Positions 44,641 through 55,471 of a DNA stretch of 64,000 nucleotides are shown piece after piece (the stretch's first letter is position 1; each line of letters starts with the position of its first letter). Below the pieces are notes generated by a model that saw only the letters and a list, made by a program, of their open reading frames with translations, had not been told where the DNA came from and did not search any database. Origin of the DNA: Coccinella septempunctata (Eukaryota > Arthropoda > Insecta > Coleoptera > Coccinellidae). Location: contig NC_058193.1 in assembly GCF_907165205.1 (NCBI RefSeq), forward strand, positions 6,882,001-6,946,000. The letters run 5' to 3'. Made by a program: the position numbers and the translations under genes.

Positions 44641-45800
44641 TTAAAACTTTGTAAACGTATGAAACTCTAAAACTTGAGTTCTTAAAAGATATTCTTTGCA
44701 TTGATGACACAATATACCAAAAGTTTTTTTTATAAAATACCCACTTACATAAACAAGAGCTTGGTCATCAATTTCAGCAATATTATTGGGAGGTTTTATA
44801 TTTTGAAATTTTGAAAATTCAACTGAATTGGTGGGATAATTTCGATTTTCGTCACATTTAAAATCCAAAAATTTTTTCAAATCTTCAAGAATATCTATGC
44901 CATCGTCTTCACAATTTTTCCATGGCTCCTAGGTGTAATAAGGCGATTCAAAAAGCAGGTCTTAAGTGCTGATATAAATTGATATGGAGTGGGATTCGTA
45001 TTCGCATGGCCATGTTGTCTGATCACAATGAAGAGATTCTCAACAGGATCTTGGTTCATCATTCTAGTTCGCAAGTATTTGAAACCAGCTTCACGACATT
45101 CATCCCACAACATAATTATACTTTCATGTGTGGTAATCCAACCTTCCTTACATCTGGGAGGTCCTCAAATTTGATATTATAAGACTTTAAGGCATTACAT
45201 GTGTTTTTCAATAAATGTGGAGGATCATGTAACACAACAACTTTTTGATCACTTACAATGAAGTGAGGTCCTGGAGAATTAGTATGGCATTCATCGATCA
45301 ACTGTTTAATAGCAGCTGCGTTGGTAGTGCCTTGATCACAAACTGTACAAATCACCCGAAGACTTATTTCCTGCAGAGCAACTATGAATTCTTCAATGAG
45401 AATTTTGAGATGAGTTGTCTTTATCTGATCTTCAGTAGAATAGTAGGATATTGGCTGTTTCCAAGTAGAATCGTAGTCGTTGATATTCTTGAGGTCCTGG
45501 AGAATTAGTATGGCATTCATCGATCAACTGTTTAATAGCAGCTGCGTTGGTAGTGCCTTGATCACAAACTGTACAAATCACCCGCAGACTTATTTCCTGC
45601 AGAGCAACTATGACTTCTTCAATAAGAATTTTGAGATGAGTTGTCTTCATCTGATCTTCAGTAGAATAGGATATTGGCTGTTTCCAAGTAGAATCGTAGT
45701 CGTTGATATTCTTGAGGTTCCGAGGAGGTGCAGGAATCTTAGGGGAACCGATCCCCAAGAATAGTACAAGCAAATCGTAACAATCGTACAGGAACAAAAC
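44641..45800 (-). pseudogene. P-element-like transposase relic
   Basis: Minus-strand blocks match the RNase H-like and C-terminal parts of P-element transposases (also THAP9). They are VICTVCDQGTTNAAAIKQLI (a catalytic Asp region, present twice), then VVLHDPPHLLKNTCNALKSY (45250-45190). Next is DPVENLFIVIRQHGHANTNP followed by TPYQFISALK (45060-44980). Last are QALVYVSGYFIKKTFGILC and CKEYLL (44780-44690), a C-x2-C pair. The N-terminal THAP zinc finger is missing. A tandem duplication of 226/223 bp (45265-45713) repeats part of the frame and shifts it. Frameshifts at about 45115 and 44890 break the rest. Confidence 0.75.
45265..45713. repeat. Tandem duplication, 226 and 223 bp
   Basis: Copies start at 45265 and 45491 with GAGGTCCTGGAGAATTAG. 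They differ by a few substitutions and one 3-bp gap (TAGAATAGTAGGAT against TAGAATAGGAT). The unit contains the GTTGGTAGTGCCTTGATC block that encodes the transposase CDQGTTN motif on the minus strand. Confidence 0.9.
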
Positions 45801-46139
45801 ACTTTTACTACACTGACAGTAATATAAATCTTCGTCGTTAATTATTCAATAATATTTTCATATAATATTCAATTTTGGAGCTCCAAAATGGGACGCGTGG
45901 AAAAGTACACATCCATAGACCATAATACTTGTCTCCAAAAAATAAGAAACTTCTGAAAAAAAACCAAAGAAGTCACTCGCAACATAAACTATAAGTTTGC
46001 TTGGACACGCAATGGTTTCATCTTCGTCAGAAAGGATGATAGGTCTAGGGTCGTTAGGGTCTCTAGTGAAGAACATCTATCTAAGATCGTATAAGTCCTC
46101 TGAGTTGTAGTCGGTTGTATTTTTAGTTCATTTTATTTC
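45801..46139. other. Spacer between the P-like relic and the non-LTR element
   Basis: A minus-strand frame at 45858-46076 has no recognised motif. The stretch may hold the 5' end of the element that follows. Confidence 0.3.
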
Positions 46140-48880
46140 TGTTTTTTGTTTTCTTTTTATGGGTCTTTCTGTATGTTATCAAAATGTACGTGGTATAAAA
46201 TCTAAATTGTCAGTACTCAACAGAAATTCATCTATGAGGGAATATGATATAATTTGTCTAACGGAAACTTGGCTCGATGAAAATATCTTAGACTCTGAGG
46301 TACTGAATAACTATAAAGTCTACCGACGAGATAGAAGGTCTGGCTCGTCGCTGAAGAGTAGAAGGGGTGGTGTTCTGGTGGCAGTCTAGAATAATCTCAC
46401 GAGCTTTTCTGAGAGCTCCTGGTGCTCAGAAGCTGAGGACATTTGGGTAACTATACTTCCTGATCGGGGTAGCAAAGCTGGAGTTCACATTGGATGCGCC
46501 TACATCCCACCGAGACATGGTGGCGTTAACTTCCTTTACAAGTAGCCCATGTGATATAATTAATAATAATAATTGTAACGATACTTTTGTTATCTGCGGC
46601 GACTTCAACTTGCCAGAAATAAAGTGGAATATGAACCCACTAAATTCCTTCTGTATCCCAAGTAATGCTAGAGATCCTTTTTCGGCTTCCTTCGTGGACG
46701 CCATTTCCCTATCGGGCTTGAATCAGTTCAAGAGCTTTGTGAATGTCTCCGGCAATACACTTGACTTAGTTCTTATTAACCATTTCAATATGACCGATTT
46801 TCAACTCTCTGAATTCCCTCTAGTTCCTGAAGATCCAAGTCATAATACTTTACAGTTTAATATAAATCTTCCTGTTCATCATAAGAAATGTTTGGGTAAT
46901 TCACGCAATCGAAATTTCAACCGTGCTGACTTTGGTGCGATAAATGAAGCTCTTGGTGCCATTGATTGGACTAGCGAGTTGTCTTATCAAGATCTAGATA
47001 CTGCTGTGGATAGATTCTATGAGATTTTGGATGATATATTTGATAGTTCAGTCCCTTCCTATCCCAAATACTGCAGAAAATATCCAACTTGGTACTCCCT
47101 AGCTTCTATCAAAACCATAAGGGTAAAGAAAAAATTTCATGTGCGGTGGAAGGTGTACGCCAACTCGTTGGATTACGCTACATTCAAGCTTTTGAGGGCT
47201 AGAGCCAGGCAAGTTTTTCTGGCGATATGTGGGGAATAAAAAGGGTTCTCCTTGTTTGACAGATTCTGTCGGTACACCCAGTGGTGTCTCGACTAGCCCG
47301 CAAGAAATTTGTAATAAGTTCTCTGATTATTTTGCCTCCGTTTTTCTTCCTTCCTCGGCTATAAACTATAATGAACCTTCTGAAGGGGTTTCTCTGCATT
47401 TATGTAATTTTAGTATTGAGCGCGATGATATCCGTGCTAAGATAACGTCCATGCGCAATGGGAGTCCTCGCCCTGATGGTATTCCTTCCTCTTTCCTGAA
47501 AAATTGCTGCGATGTGATTGTTGAACCTCTATTTATTTTATTCAACAAGTCTTTAAAGGATGGTTGCTTCCCTTATAAATGGAAAGTTAGCAGTATCACC
47601 CCTATATACAAATCAGGGAATAAAAATCTTGTTGAGAACTACAGACCTATTTCTAAACTCTGCGCAATTGGTATGTTGTTTGAGAGCATCGTGACGGATT
47701 TCCTTTATTTTGATTTCAAGAATATATTGAACACCGAACAGCATGGTTTCATGAAAAATCGCTCAGTAGAGACCAATATGTCCTTATATGTGTAATATAT
47801 CTTGGAGAATATGAATTCTGGACTTTCGGTTGGGGCTGTCTATACCGACTTTAGCAAGGCTTTCGATAGAATTGACCACTCCATAATGATTTCTAAGCTT
47901 GTTGGGTTTGGTGTGTGTGGGAGTCTTCTCCGGTAGTTTGGGTCCTATTTGACTAATAGACATCAGCGTGTTTGTTTGGGTGGTTTCAGATCTGAGGCGG
48001 CTCATATCACGTCGGGTGTACCTCAGGGGTCCCACTTAGGCCCATTATTTTTCTTGCTTTTTATTAATGACGTTATTAGATGTTTTAAATTTTGCAGAGT
48101 TCTTCTTTATGCCGATGATCTGAAGATGTTTCATTCTATTTCTTGTCCTAACGACACACTACGTATTCAAGAAGATTTAAATCGATTTGCTGATTTTTGC
48201 AAGGAAAACAAGCTTCTTCTCAACCTATCTAAATGCTGCTCCATTACCTTCTCCAGAAAACCCACCTCTTTGCCAGTTACATACCGAATTTTCGGTTAGC
48301 TTATTTCTAACGTCAACTCCGTGAGAGATCTGGGTGTCACGTTGGACTCCAAATTGATCTTCGATCAGCATATCTCAAATATTTCGAAAAGGGCCAATCG
48401 GATGCTTGGTTTTATATTTAGGACATCATTTGAATTCCGGAGTGCCGACGTGGCTCGCACTCTTTTCCTGGCCTACGTCAACAACATCTTATGTCTTATG
48501 TTTTGGGTCTGTTGTGTGGAATCCGCGCTATGGGATTTATATAGATAGACTGGAGGGTGTTCAGAGGAGGTTCGTGAGACATTGCTTGAGACGATTTTTT
48601 CCTCTTGTGAATAATACATCCGAAGTTTATCGGAAATTAAACTTTATTCCCCTGGAGCATCGCAGAAGGATAGCTGATGCAATGTTCACTTACAAACTGG
48701 TGAACAACAAAATTGATTGTACTCATTTCTCCCACTATGTGAGGTTGGTCGTTCCCTCTTACAACACTCGACACACGGATACATTTTTTACTGATTTTGC
48801 GAGTACTTACTATTTTCTTAATTCTCCAAATCACAGATTAATGAAAACACATAATGAGCTGTCTAAAGTCACTAACTGAG
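46140..48880 (+). pseudogene. CR1/Jockey-group non-LTR ORF2, degenerate
   Basis: The endonuclease starts about 46159 with CYQNVRGIKSKL and DIICLTETWLDE, broken by a stop at 46387. It continues 46490-47239 with FVICGDFNLPEIKWN and HNTLQFNI. The RT (47229 onward) has PDGIPSSFLKN, NYRPISKLCAIGMLFESIV, EQHGFMKNRSVETN, YTDFSKAFDRIDHS, SGVPQGSHLGPLFFLLFIND and LLYADDLKMF (about 48110). It then has VRDLGVTLDSKLIFDQHI and a C-terminal region ending at 48879. Stops or shifts occur near 46387, 47239, 47795, 47935, 48298 and 48480. It shares wording with the open RT at 62505-64000 and belongs to the same group. From 47667 it is part of the palindrome, so a second copy of its C-terminal half lies at 53975-55187 on the minus strand. 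Confidence 0.85.
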
Positions 48881-49057
48881 TCAGATCTGTTAGTACGATT
48901 TTCTTTTTCTTTAAATATTCAATTACTTTGTGATCTCTCGGTTGTGGATGTGATTGCATATTTTCGGTTGTTCTAATACCGAAATATCAGTTTGATAAGA
49001 TTGATTCAAGGCACGTAGTGTAATCTTATATCTGTTTAATACTTTTGTAGTTTCTTT

Positions 49058-49546
49058 TCAAAACTCTAAAAGACTCCGTAAATCATTGTTATTTTTACAC
49101 AGTACGTTACGTTGTCTTCCCCAAATTTTGATTAAATCAATTGGTAAAGCAGATTCTACCAAAGGAAGAAGCATAACAGCATATTTATCTCTAATAACCC
49201 CTAAGGTTTCTAAAGTCCTCAATTGAGTTTCTAGTTTATCAAACAGAGTGGATAAAGGTATACTTTTAGAAACATCGGAATTTTGTTGATTAAGGACCAA
49301 ATCAAGTAATTTTCTCACGTAAACCTCGATCAAAAATTCGTCTCTAGCAAATCTGTTCTTCAACTGATCAATCGCTTCTAAATAATTGGAGGCCGAAGGT
49401 GGGAAACTCTCCACGAGTATTCTAGCTCGACTTCCGTCCTGCATGGCTTGAAGTAGATACTGAAATTTATCTTCTTGCATAATTTTATTATCCTCGTGAA
49501 TTTCCTTGAATTGTCCCCAAAAGTTTATCCAGTTCTTGACATTCAT
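49058..49546 (-). pseudogene. BEL/Pao gag fragment, left-arm copy
   Basis: The 162-residue frame contains WINFWGQFKEIHEDNKIMQE (residues 6-25), then DKFQYLLQAM, GSRARILVESFPPSASNYLE and AIDQLKNRFARDEFLIEVYV. This is the conserved core of BEL/Pao gag (DUF1759: F-G-xW--FW-qF, kf-YL-, L-G-A---V). It has no internal stop but lacks the N-terminus, the zinc knuckle and pol. It lies in the palindrome. It is a different BEL lineage from the element at 25960-27519, whose gag differs at most positions. Confidence 0.85.
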
Positions 49547-49799
49547 CCCATTAAATTTTGGCAGTTCTTATTTTGGATAATTTATTTGGCGTGAATACCA
49601 TCTCCTGGTTATTTATCGTATTCGTATTGTCAGATTTGAAATGTTTCAAGAATTCCTACTACAGTCGATTGATGGTTTTGAATTTCAATCAACCATTCCC
49701 GATCTCGATTCGGTTGTTTGAAGCTTCTGCACCCGAAATGATTCCAAAGTTTTCAAATTCTGAAGCAATAGTTACTCCTCTGAGTCTTCTATCTTCCGA

Positions 49800-49935
49800 A
49801 TTATTCACGAGACTACGAGACCACTACGAGACTCTCGTACGAGATGTACATGGAATATCAGATCTCGTCTCGAGTTTCGTCTCGTTTTCGAGACGAGACG
49901 AGACTCTCGAAAACGAGACTCTCGTGGGCATCACT
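49800..49935. repeat. TCTCG/CGAGA-rich hairpin region, hAT-like end
   Basis: TCTCGTTTTCGAGA (49880-49893) and TCTCGAAAACGAGA (49905-49918) are perfect 14-bp arms around an 11-nt loop of GAGAC repeats. Reading from the right, TAGTGATGCCCACGAGAG is of the form seen at hAT ends. A mirror copy is at 52919-53054. Confidence 0.6.
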
Positions 49936-50792
49936 ACAAGCCACATGCATCACTTCTGCATTCGAACATTATTTCAAATTATTCATTCCGATATTCATTT
50001 CCGATGGAAAATTCCATTAGAATTTAAATTGATAAACAATCGAACTGGATCACGGCACCTACCGAAATCTGCTGACTGGAAGGAACACGGTGCAACAAAC
50101 GGGGACTTCGCAAATCCATTTGTGACCAAATAAGGAAATGTTATTTTTATTGTTATGGTTCGATTTGGTATATAAGCATAGATTGTGATTAATGAATCAT
50201 CATTCACTTATTGTCTGATCAATTTACCTCACCGGCAACTTTGGAGTTAAGACATCCCTTGAACGTTCTGACTCTTGTCGTTCAGTTGCCTCAAGTGTTG
50301 TTTCAAACATAGAAGCAACACTGTTAGAAATGAAATGTTCTCGGCATTTGTACGAAAACTCTTACGCTTCAGTTAAAAGATTTGACCACGCAGACTTTTG
50401 GTTTTTAGTTGTTATAAATGCGAGATATCGGTACCGAACATTCCATGGAGCGCACGAAAAGTAATGATCCCCGCGCAGCTGTCGATCCTCCACTGAAGAC
50501 AACCCCATCCCTCCCGATATATTGGCATGAAGACGCCATAAGGCAGAGGAGTCACTCTGCGCTGAAACCCCTCCAGGAGCATCAGATCGCCTCTGAGCCA
50601 ATGATGCAAAAACAGGACCAGCAAATTCTAAAATTGGCCCCAGCTATGTTTTGTAAATGTGGACTACGGTAGCGACATCACATCCTTGAAAAGATTCTTG
50701 TATAATAAAAAGTAGGGGAGAGTTCCTTTGAATTGGACAGCCCATGAACCGGACGCTACAGTTTTCTACTACACTCGATAGTAATTTAGCAT

Positions 50793-50894
50793 CCTTTACG
50801 TAAATCCCATTTTCGCAACATCGATCGAGATCTCTTGGAAAATGGCTGACCCTGTGGCTCGCGCCTTGTTGCGAAAATGGGATTTACGTAAAGG
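50793..50894. repeat. Perfect 28-bp inverted repeat, 46-nt spacer
   Basis: Arms 50793-50820 and 50867-50894 are perfect reverse complements. The left arm starts CCTTTACGTAAATCCC and ends TTTTCGCAACA. The mirror copy is 51960-52061. No mismatches are seen in 28 bp, unlike the decayed sequence around it. Confidence 0.9.
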
Positions 50895-51062
50895 TCGTTG
50901 TTTAGACACTTTGAAATCTTTCCTGCACGAAAATATAAAATCCACATAGGTCTTTAGGCAACTAATTTTTTCTTTTCCAAATTATTCATGCATTCTAAGC
51001 TTCGGCATGCTGTTTTTGATTTCTATGGCCGACTCCCAACAAACATTGTGTCCTGTTTGGAT

Positions 51063-51098
51063 ATATCACAGATTACAGAGTAGTGTCTGTAATCTGTG
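51063..51098. repeat. Perfect 15-bp hairpin
   Basis: ATCACAGATTACAGA (51063-51077), a 6-nt loop, and TCTGTAATCTGTGAT (51084-51098). The mirror copy is at 51756-51791. Confidence 0.9.
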
Positions 51099-51320
51099 AT
51101 TAGTGTCCCTCTAGCATCCGACTAGAGCGGTACCAAAAAATAAATAGCTTTGTTCGTAGAGTGGTTTGCAACGGTTGTGAACTGTACAGAGCAAGCGCAA
51201 TTCCATTTTAGGGTAGCGAAAATCCATTTGCGCTTACTCCAGAGCCGTCGCTAGTCAAACTAGCGCCCTAGGCAAAGCTCTAAATTGGCGCCCTATAACA
51301 GAGAAATTAACTTTGACGAA

Positions 51321-51533
51321 AAAAACTCCTTCAATTTTCGCAGAGGAATCTTCTCTGAAAAAATTTCGCAAAATTACACTATGTATATATTATTCACCTT
51401 TTATCAATGCTAAAAGTATTTTAAATTTTTATACTATCATTCGAAACTATGCTTTTTCTTGTTGTTGAATATGTCTCCATTGCTGATATTTTAGAAAAGA
51501 TGCAATTTTTTCATACTCACTCAGTTCACGCAA
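51321..51533. other. Central spacer of the palindrome (213 bp)
   Basis: The only non-palindromic part. Its reverse complement reappears at 55260-55471, where it continues smoothly into unique sequence. The seven-base A run at the left junction marks a breakpoint. Confidence 0.9.
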
Positions 51534-53307
51534 TTCGTCAAAGTTAATTTCTCTGTTATAGGGCGCCAATTTAGAGCTTTGCCTAGGGCGCTAGTTTGAC
51601 TAGCGACGGCTCTGGAGTAAGCGCAAATGGATTTTCGCTACCCTAAAATGGAATTGCGCTTGCTCTGTACAGTTCACAACCGTTGCAAACCACTCTACGA
51701 ACAAAGCTATTTATTTTTTGGTACCGCTCTAGTCGGATGCTAGAGGGACACTAATCACAGATTACAGACACTACTCTGTAATCTGTGATATATCCAAACA
51801 GGACACAATGTTTGTTGGGAGTCGGCCATAGAAATCAAAAACAGCATGCCGAAGCTTAGAATGCATGAATAATTTGGAAAAGAAAAAATTAGTTGCCTAA
51901 AGACCTATGTGGATTTTATATTTTCGTGCAGGAAAGATTTCAAAGTGTCTAAACAACGACCTTTACGTAAATCCCATTTTCGCAACAAGGCGCGAGCCAC
52001 AGGGTCAGCCATTTTCCAAGAGATCTCGATCGATGTTGCGAAAATGGGATTTACGTAAAGGATGCTAAATTACTATCGAGTGTAGTAGAAAACTGTAGCG
52101 TCCGGTTCATGGGCTGTCCAATTCAAAGGAACTCTCCCCTACTTTTTATTATACAAGAATCTTTTCAAGGATGTGATGTCGCTACCGTAGTCCACATTTA
52201 CAAAACATAGCTGGGGCCAATTTTAGAATTTGCTGGTCCTGTTTTTGCATCATTGGCTCAGAGGCGATCTGATGCTCCTGGAGGGGTTTCAGCGCAGAGT
52301 GACTCCTCTGCCTTATGGCGTCTTCATGCCAATATATCGGGAGGGATGGGGTTGTCTTCAGTGGAGGATCGACAGCTGCGCGGGGATCATTACTTTTCGT
52401 GCGCTCCATGGAATGTTCGGTACCGATATCTCGCATTTATAACAACTAAAAACCAAAAGTCTGCGTGGTCAAATCTTTTAACTGAAGCGTAAGAGTTTTC
52501 GTACAAATGCCGAGAACATTTCATTTCTAACAGTGTTGCTTCTATGTTTGAAACAACACTTGAGGCAACTGAACGACAAGAGTCAGAACGTTCAAGGGAT
52601 GTCTTAACTCCAAAGTTGCCGGTGAGGTAAATTGATCAGACAATAAGTGAATGATGATTCATTAATCACAATCTATGCTTATATACCAAATCGAACCATA
52701 ACAATAAAAATAACATTTCCTTATTTGGTCACAAATGGATTTGCGAAGTCCCCGTTTGTTGCACCGTGTTCCTTCCAGTCAGCAGATTTCGGTAGGTGCC
52801 GTGATCCAGTTCGATTGTTTATCAATTTAAATTCTAATGGAATTTTCCATCGGAAATGAATATCGGAATGAATAATTTGAAATAATGTTCGAATGCAGAA
52901 GTGATGCATGTGGCTTGTAGTGATGCCCACGAGAGTCTCGTTTTCGAGAGTCTCGTCTCGTCTCGAAAACGAGACGAAACTCGAGACGAGATCTGATATT
53001 CCATGTACATCTCGTACGAGAGTCTCGTAGTGGTCTCGTAGTCTCGTGAATAATTCGGAAGATAGAAGACTCAGAGGAGTAACTATTGCTTCAGAATTTG
53101 AAAACTTTGGAATCATTTCGGGTGCAGAAGCTTCAAACAACCGAATCGAGATCGGGAATGGTTGATTGAAATTCAAAACCATCAATCGACTGTAGTAGGA
53201 ATTCTTGAAACATTTCAAATCTGACAATACGAATACGATAAATAACCAGGAGATGGTATTCACGCTAAATAAATTATCCAAAATAAGAACTGCCAAAATT
53301 TAATGGG

Positions 53308-53796
53308 ATGAATGTCAAGAACTGGATAAACTTTTGGGGACAATTCAAGGAAATTCACGAGGATAATAAAATTATGCAAGAAGATAAATTTCAGTATCTA
53401 CTTCAAGCCATGCAGGACGGAAGTCGAGCTAGAATACTCGTGGAGAGTTTCCCACCTTCGGCCTCCAATTATTTAGAAGCGATTGATCAGTTGAAGAACA
53501 GATTTGCTAGAGACGAATTTTTGATCGAGGTTTACGTGAGAAAATTACTTGATTTGGTCCTTAATCAACAAAATTCCGATGTTTCTAAAAGTATACCTTT
53601 ATCCACTCTGTTTGATAAACTAGAAACTCAATTGAGGACTTTAGAAACCTTAGGGGTTATTAGAGATAAATATGCTGTTATGCTTCTTCCTTTGGTAGAA
53701 TCTGCTTTACCAATTGATTTAATCAAAATTTGGGGAAGACAACGTAACGTACTGTGTAAAAATAACAATGATTTACGGAGTCTTTTAGAGTTTTGA
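53308..53796 (+). pseudogene. BEL/Pao gag fragment, right-arm copy
   Basis: Inverted copy of 49058-49546 with an identical predicted protein. The frame is open over 162 residues and truncated at both ends in the same way. Identity despite no evident function points to a recent duplication of the arm. Confidence 0.85.
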
Positions 53797-53974
53797 AAAG
53801 AAACTACAAAAGTATTAAACAGATATAAGATTACACTACGTGCCTTGAATCAATCTTATCAAACTGATATTTCGGTATTAGAACAACCGAAAATATGCAA
53901 TCACATCCACAACCGAGAGATCACAAAGTAATTGAATATTTAAAGAAAAAGAAAATCGTACTAACAGATCTGAC

Positions 53975-55187
53975 TCATTTAGTGACTTTAGACAGCTCAT
54001 TATGTGTTTTCATTAATCTGTGAATTGGAGAATTAAGAAAATAGTAAGTACTCGCAAAATCAGTAAAAAATGTATCCGTGTGTCGAGTGTTGTAAGAGGG
54101 AACGACCAACCTCACATAGTGGGACAAATGAGTACAATCAATTTTGTTGTTCACCAGTTTGTAAGTGAACATTGCATCAGCTATCCTTCTGCGATGCTCC
54201 AGGGGAATAAAGTTTAATTTCCGATAAACTTCGGCTGTATTATTCACAAGAGGAAAAAATCGTCTCAAGCAATGTCTCACGAACCTCCTCTGAACACCCT
54301 CCAGTCTATCTATATAAATCCCATAGCGCGGATTCCACACAACAGACCCAAAACATAAGACATAAGATGTTGTTGACGTAGGCCAGGAAAAGAGTGCGAG
54401 CCACGTCGGCACTCCGGAATTCAAATGATGTCCTAAATATAAAACCAAGCATCCGATTGGCCCTTTTCGAAATATTTGAGATATGCTGATCGAAGATCAA
54501 TTTGGAGTCCAACGTGACACCCAGATCTCTCACGGAGTTGACGTTAGAAATAAGCTAACCGAAAATTCGGTATGTAACTGGCAAAGAGGTGGGTTTTCTG
54601 GAGAAGGTAATGGAGCAGCATTTAGATAGGTTGAGAAGAAGCTTGTTTTCCTTGCAAAAATCAGCAAATCGATTTAAATCTTCTTGAATACGTAGTGTGT
54701 CGTTAGGACAAGAAATAGAATGAAACATCTTCAGATCATCGGCATAAAGAAGAACTCTGCAAAATTTAAAACATCTAATAACGTCATTAATAAAAAGCAA
54801 GAAAAATAATGGGCCTAAGTGGGACCCCTGAGGTACACCCGACGTGATATGAGCCGCCTCAGATCTGAAACCACCCAAACAAACACGCTGATGTCTATTA
54901 GTCAAATAGGACCCAAACTACCGGAGAAGACTCCCACACACACCAAACCCAACAAGCTTAGAAATCATTATGGAGTGGTCAATTCTATCGAGAGCCTTGC
55001 TAAAGTCGGTATAGACAGCCCCAACCGAAAGTCCAGAATTCATATTCTCCAAGATATATTACACATATAAGGACATATTGGTCTCTACTGAGCGATTTTT
55101 CATGAAACCATGCTGTTCGGTGTTCAATATATTCTTGAAATCAAAATAAAGGAAATCCGTCACGATGCTCTCAAACAACATACCAAT
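53975..55187 (-). pseudogene. Duplicated C-terminal half of the non-LTR RT
   Basis: Palindrome copy of 47667-48879 on the other strand, with the YADDLKMF block at about 54740 and the same stops and frameshifts. Substitutions relative to the left copy include Ser to Ala in NNTSEVYR, Phe to Leu in THFSHY, and Asn to Ile in SPNHRL. It starts abruptly at the arm end (55187), so it never had an RT start here. Confidence 0.9.
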
Positions 55188-55471
55188 CGCTAGTCAAACT
55201 AGCGCCCTAGGCAAAGCTCTAAATTGGCGCCCTATAACAGAGAAATTAACTTTGACGAATTGCGTGAACTGAGTGAGTATGAAAAAATTGCATCTTTTCT
55301 AAAATATCAGCAATGGAGACATATTCAACAACAAGAAAAAGCATAGTTTCGAATGATAGTATAAAAATTTAAAATACTTTTAGCATTGATAAAAGGTGAA
55401 TAATATATACATAGTGTAATTTTGCGAAATTTTTTCAGAGAAGATTCCTCTGCGAAAATTGAAGGAGTTTT
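55188..55471 (+). repeat. Third partial copy after the palindrome
   Basis: 55188-55259 repeats 51249-51320 in direct orientation. 55260-55471 is the reverse complement of the central spacer, 51321-51533. Together with the two arms this makes the 72-bp segment present three times: forward, inverted, forward. Confidence 0.92.

Larger units (their letters stand above)
47667..51320 (+). repeat. Left arm of a giant palindrome (3,654 bp)
   Basis: Every position pairs with 102,854 minus that position in the right arm, so there are no indels over 3.65 kb. The contents, left to right, are the C-terminal RT region, a BEL gag fragment (minus), a TCTCG-rich hairpin, and two short perfect hairpins. I could find five coding differences from the right arm, four of them within 48600-48880. 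Confidence 0.95.
51534..55187 (-). repeat. Right arm of a giant palindrome (3,654 bp)
   Basis: Inverted copy of 47667-51320. It ends at CAACATACCAAT (55176-55187), after which sequence jumps to CGCTAGTCAAACTAGCG, corresponding to 51249 in the left arm. Confidence 0.95.

Noticed and set aside
45858..46076. 72-codon minus-strand frame beside the P-like relic
   Set aside because: No match to the missing THAP domain or any other transposase part; unsupported.
50362..50672. Three overlapping frames of 70-84 codons on both strands, repeated in the other palindrome arm
   Set aside because: All three occur in the same DNA and none has a recognisable motif. Their apparent conservation is only the palindrome copy.
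47667..55187. CRISPR array or bacterial-type inverted repeat system
   Set aside because: The repeats are two long arms of transposon relics, not short regularly spaced repeats; the gene content is insect.
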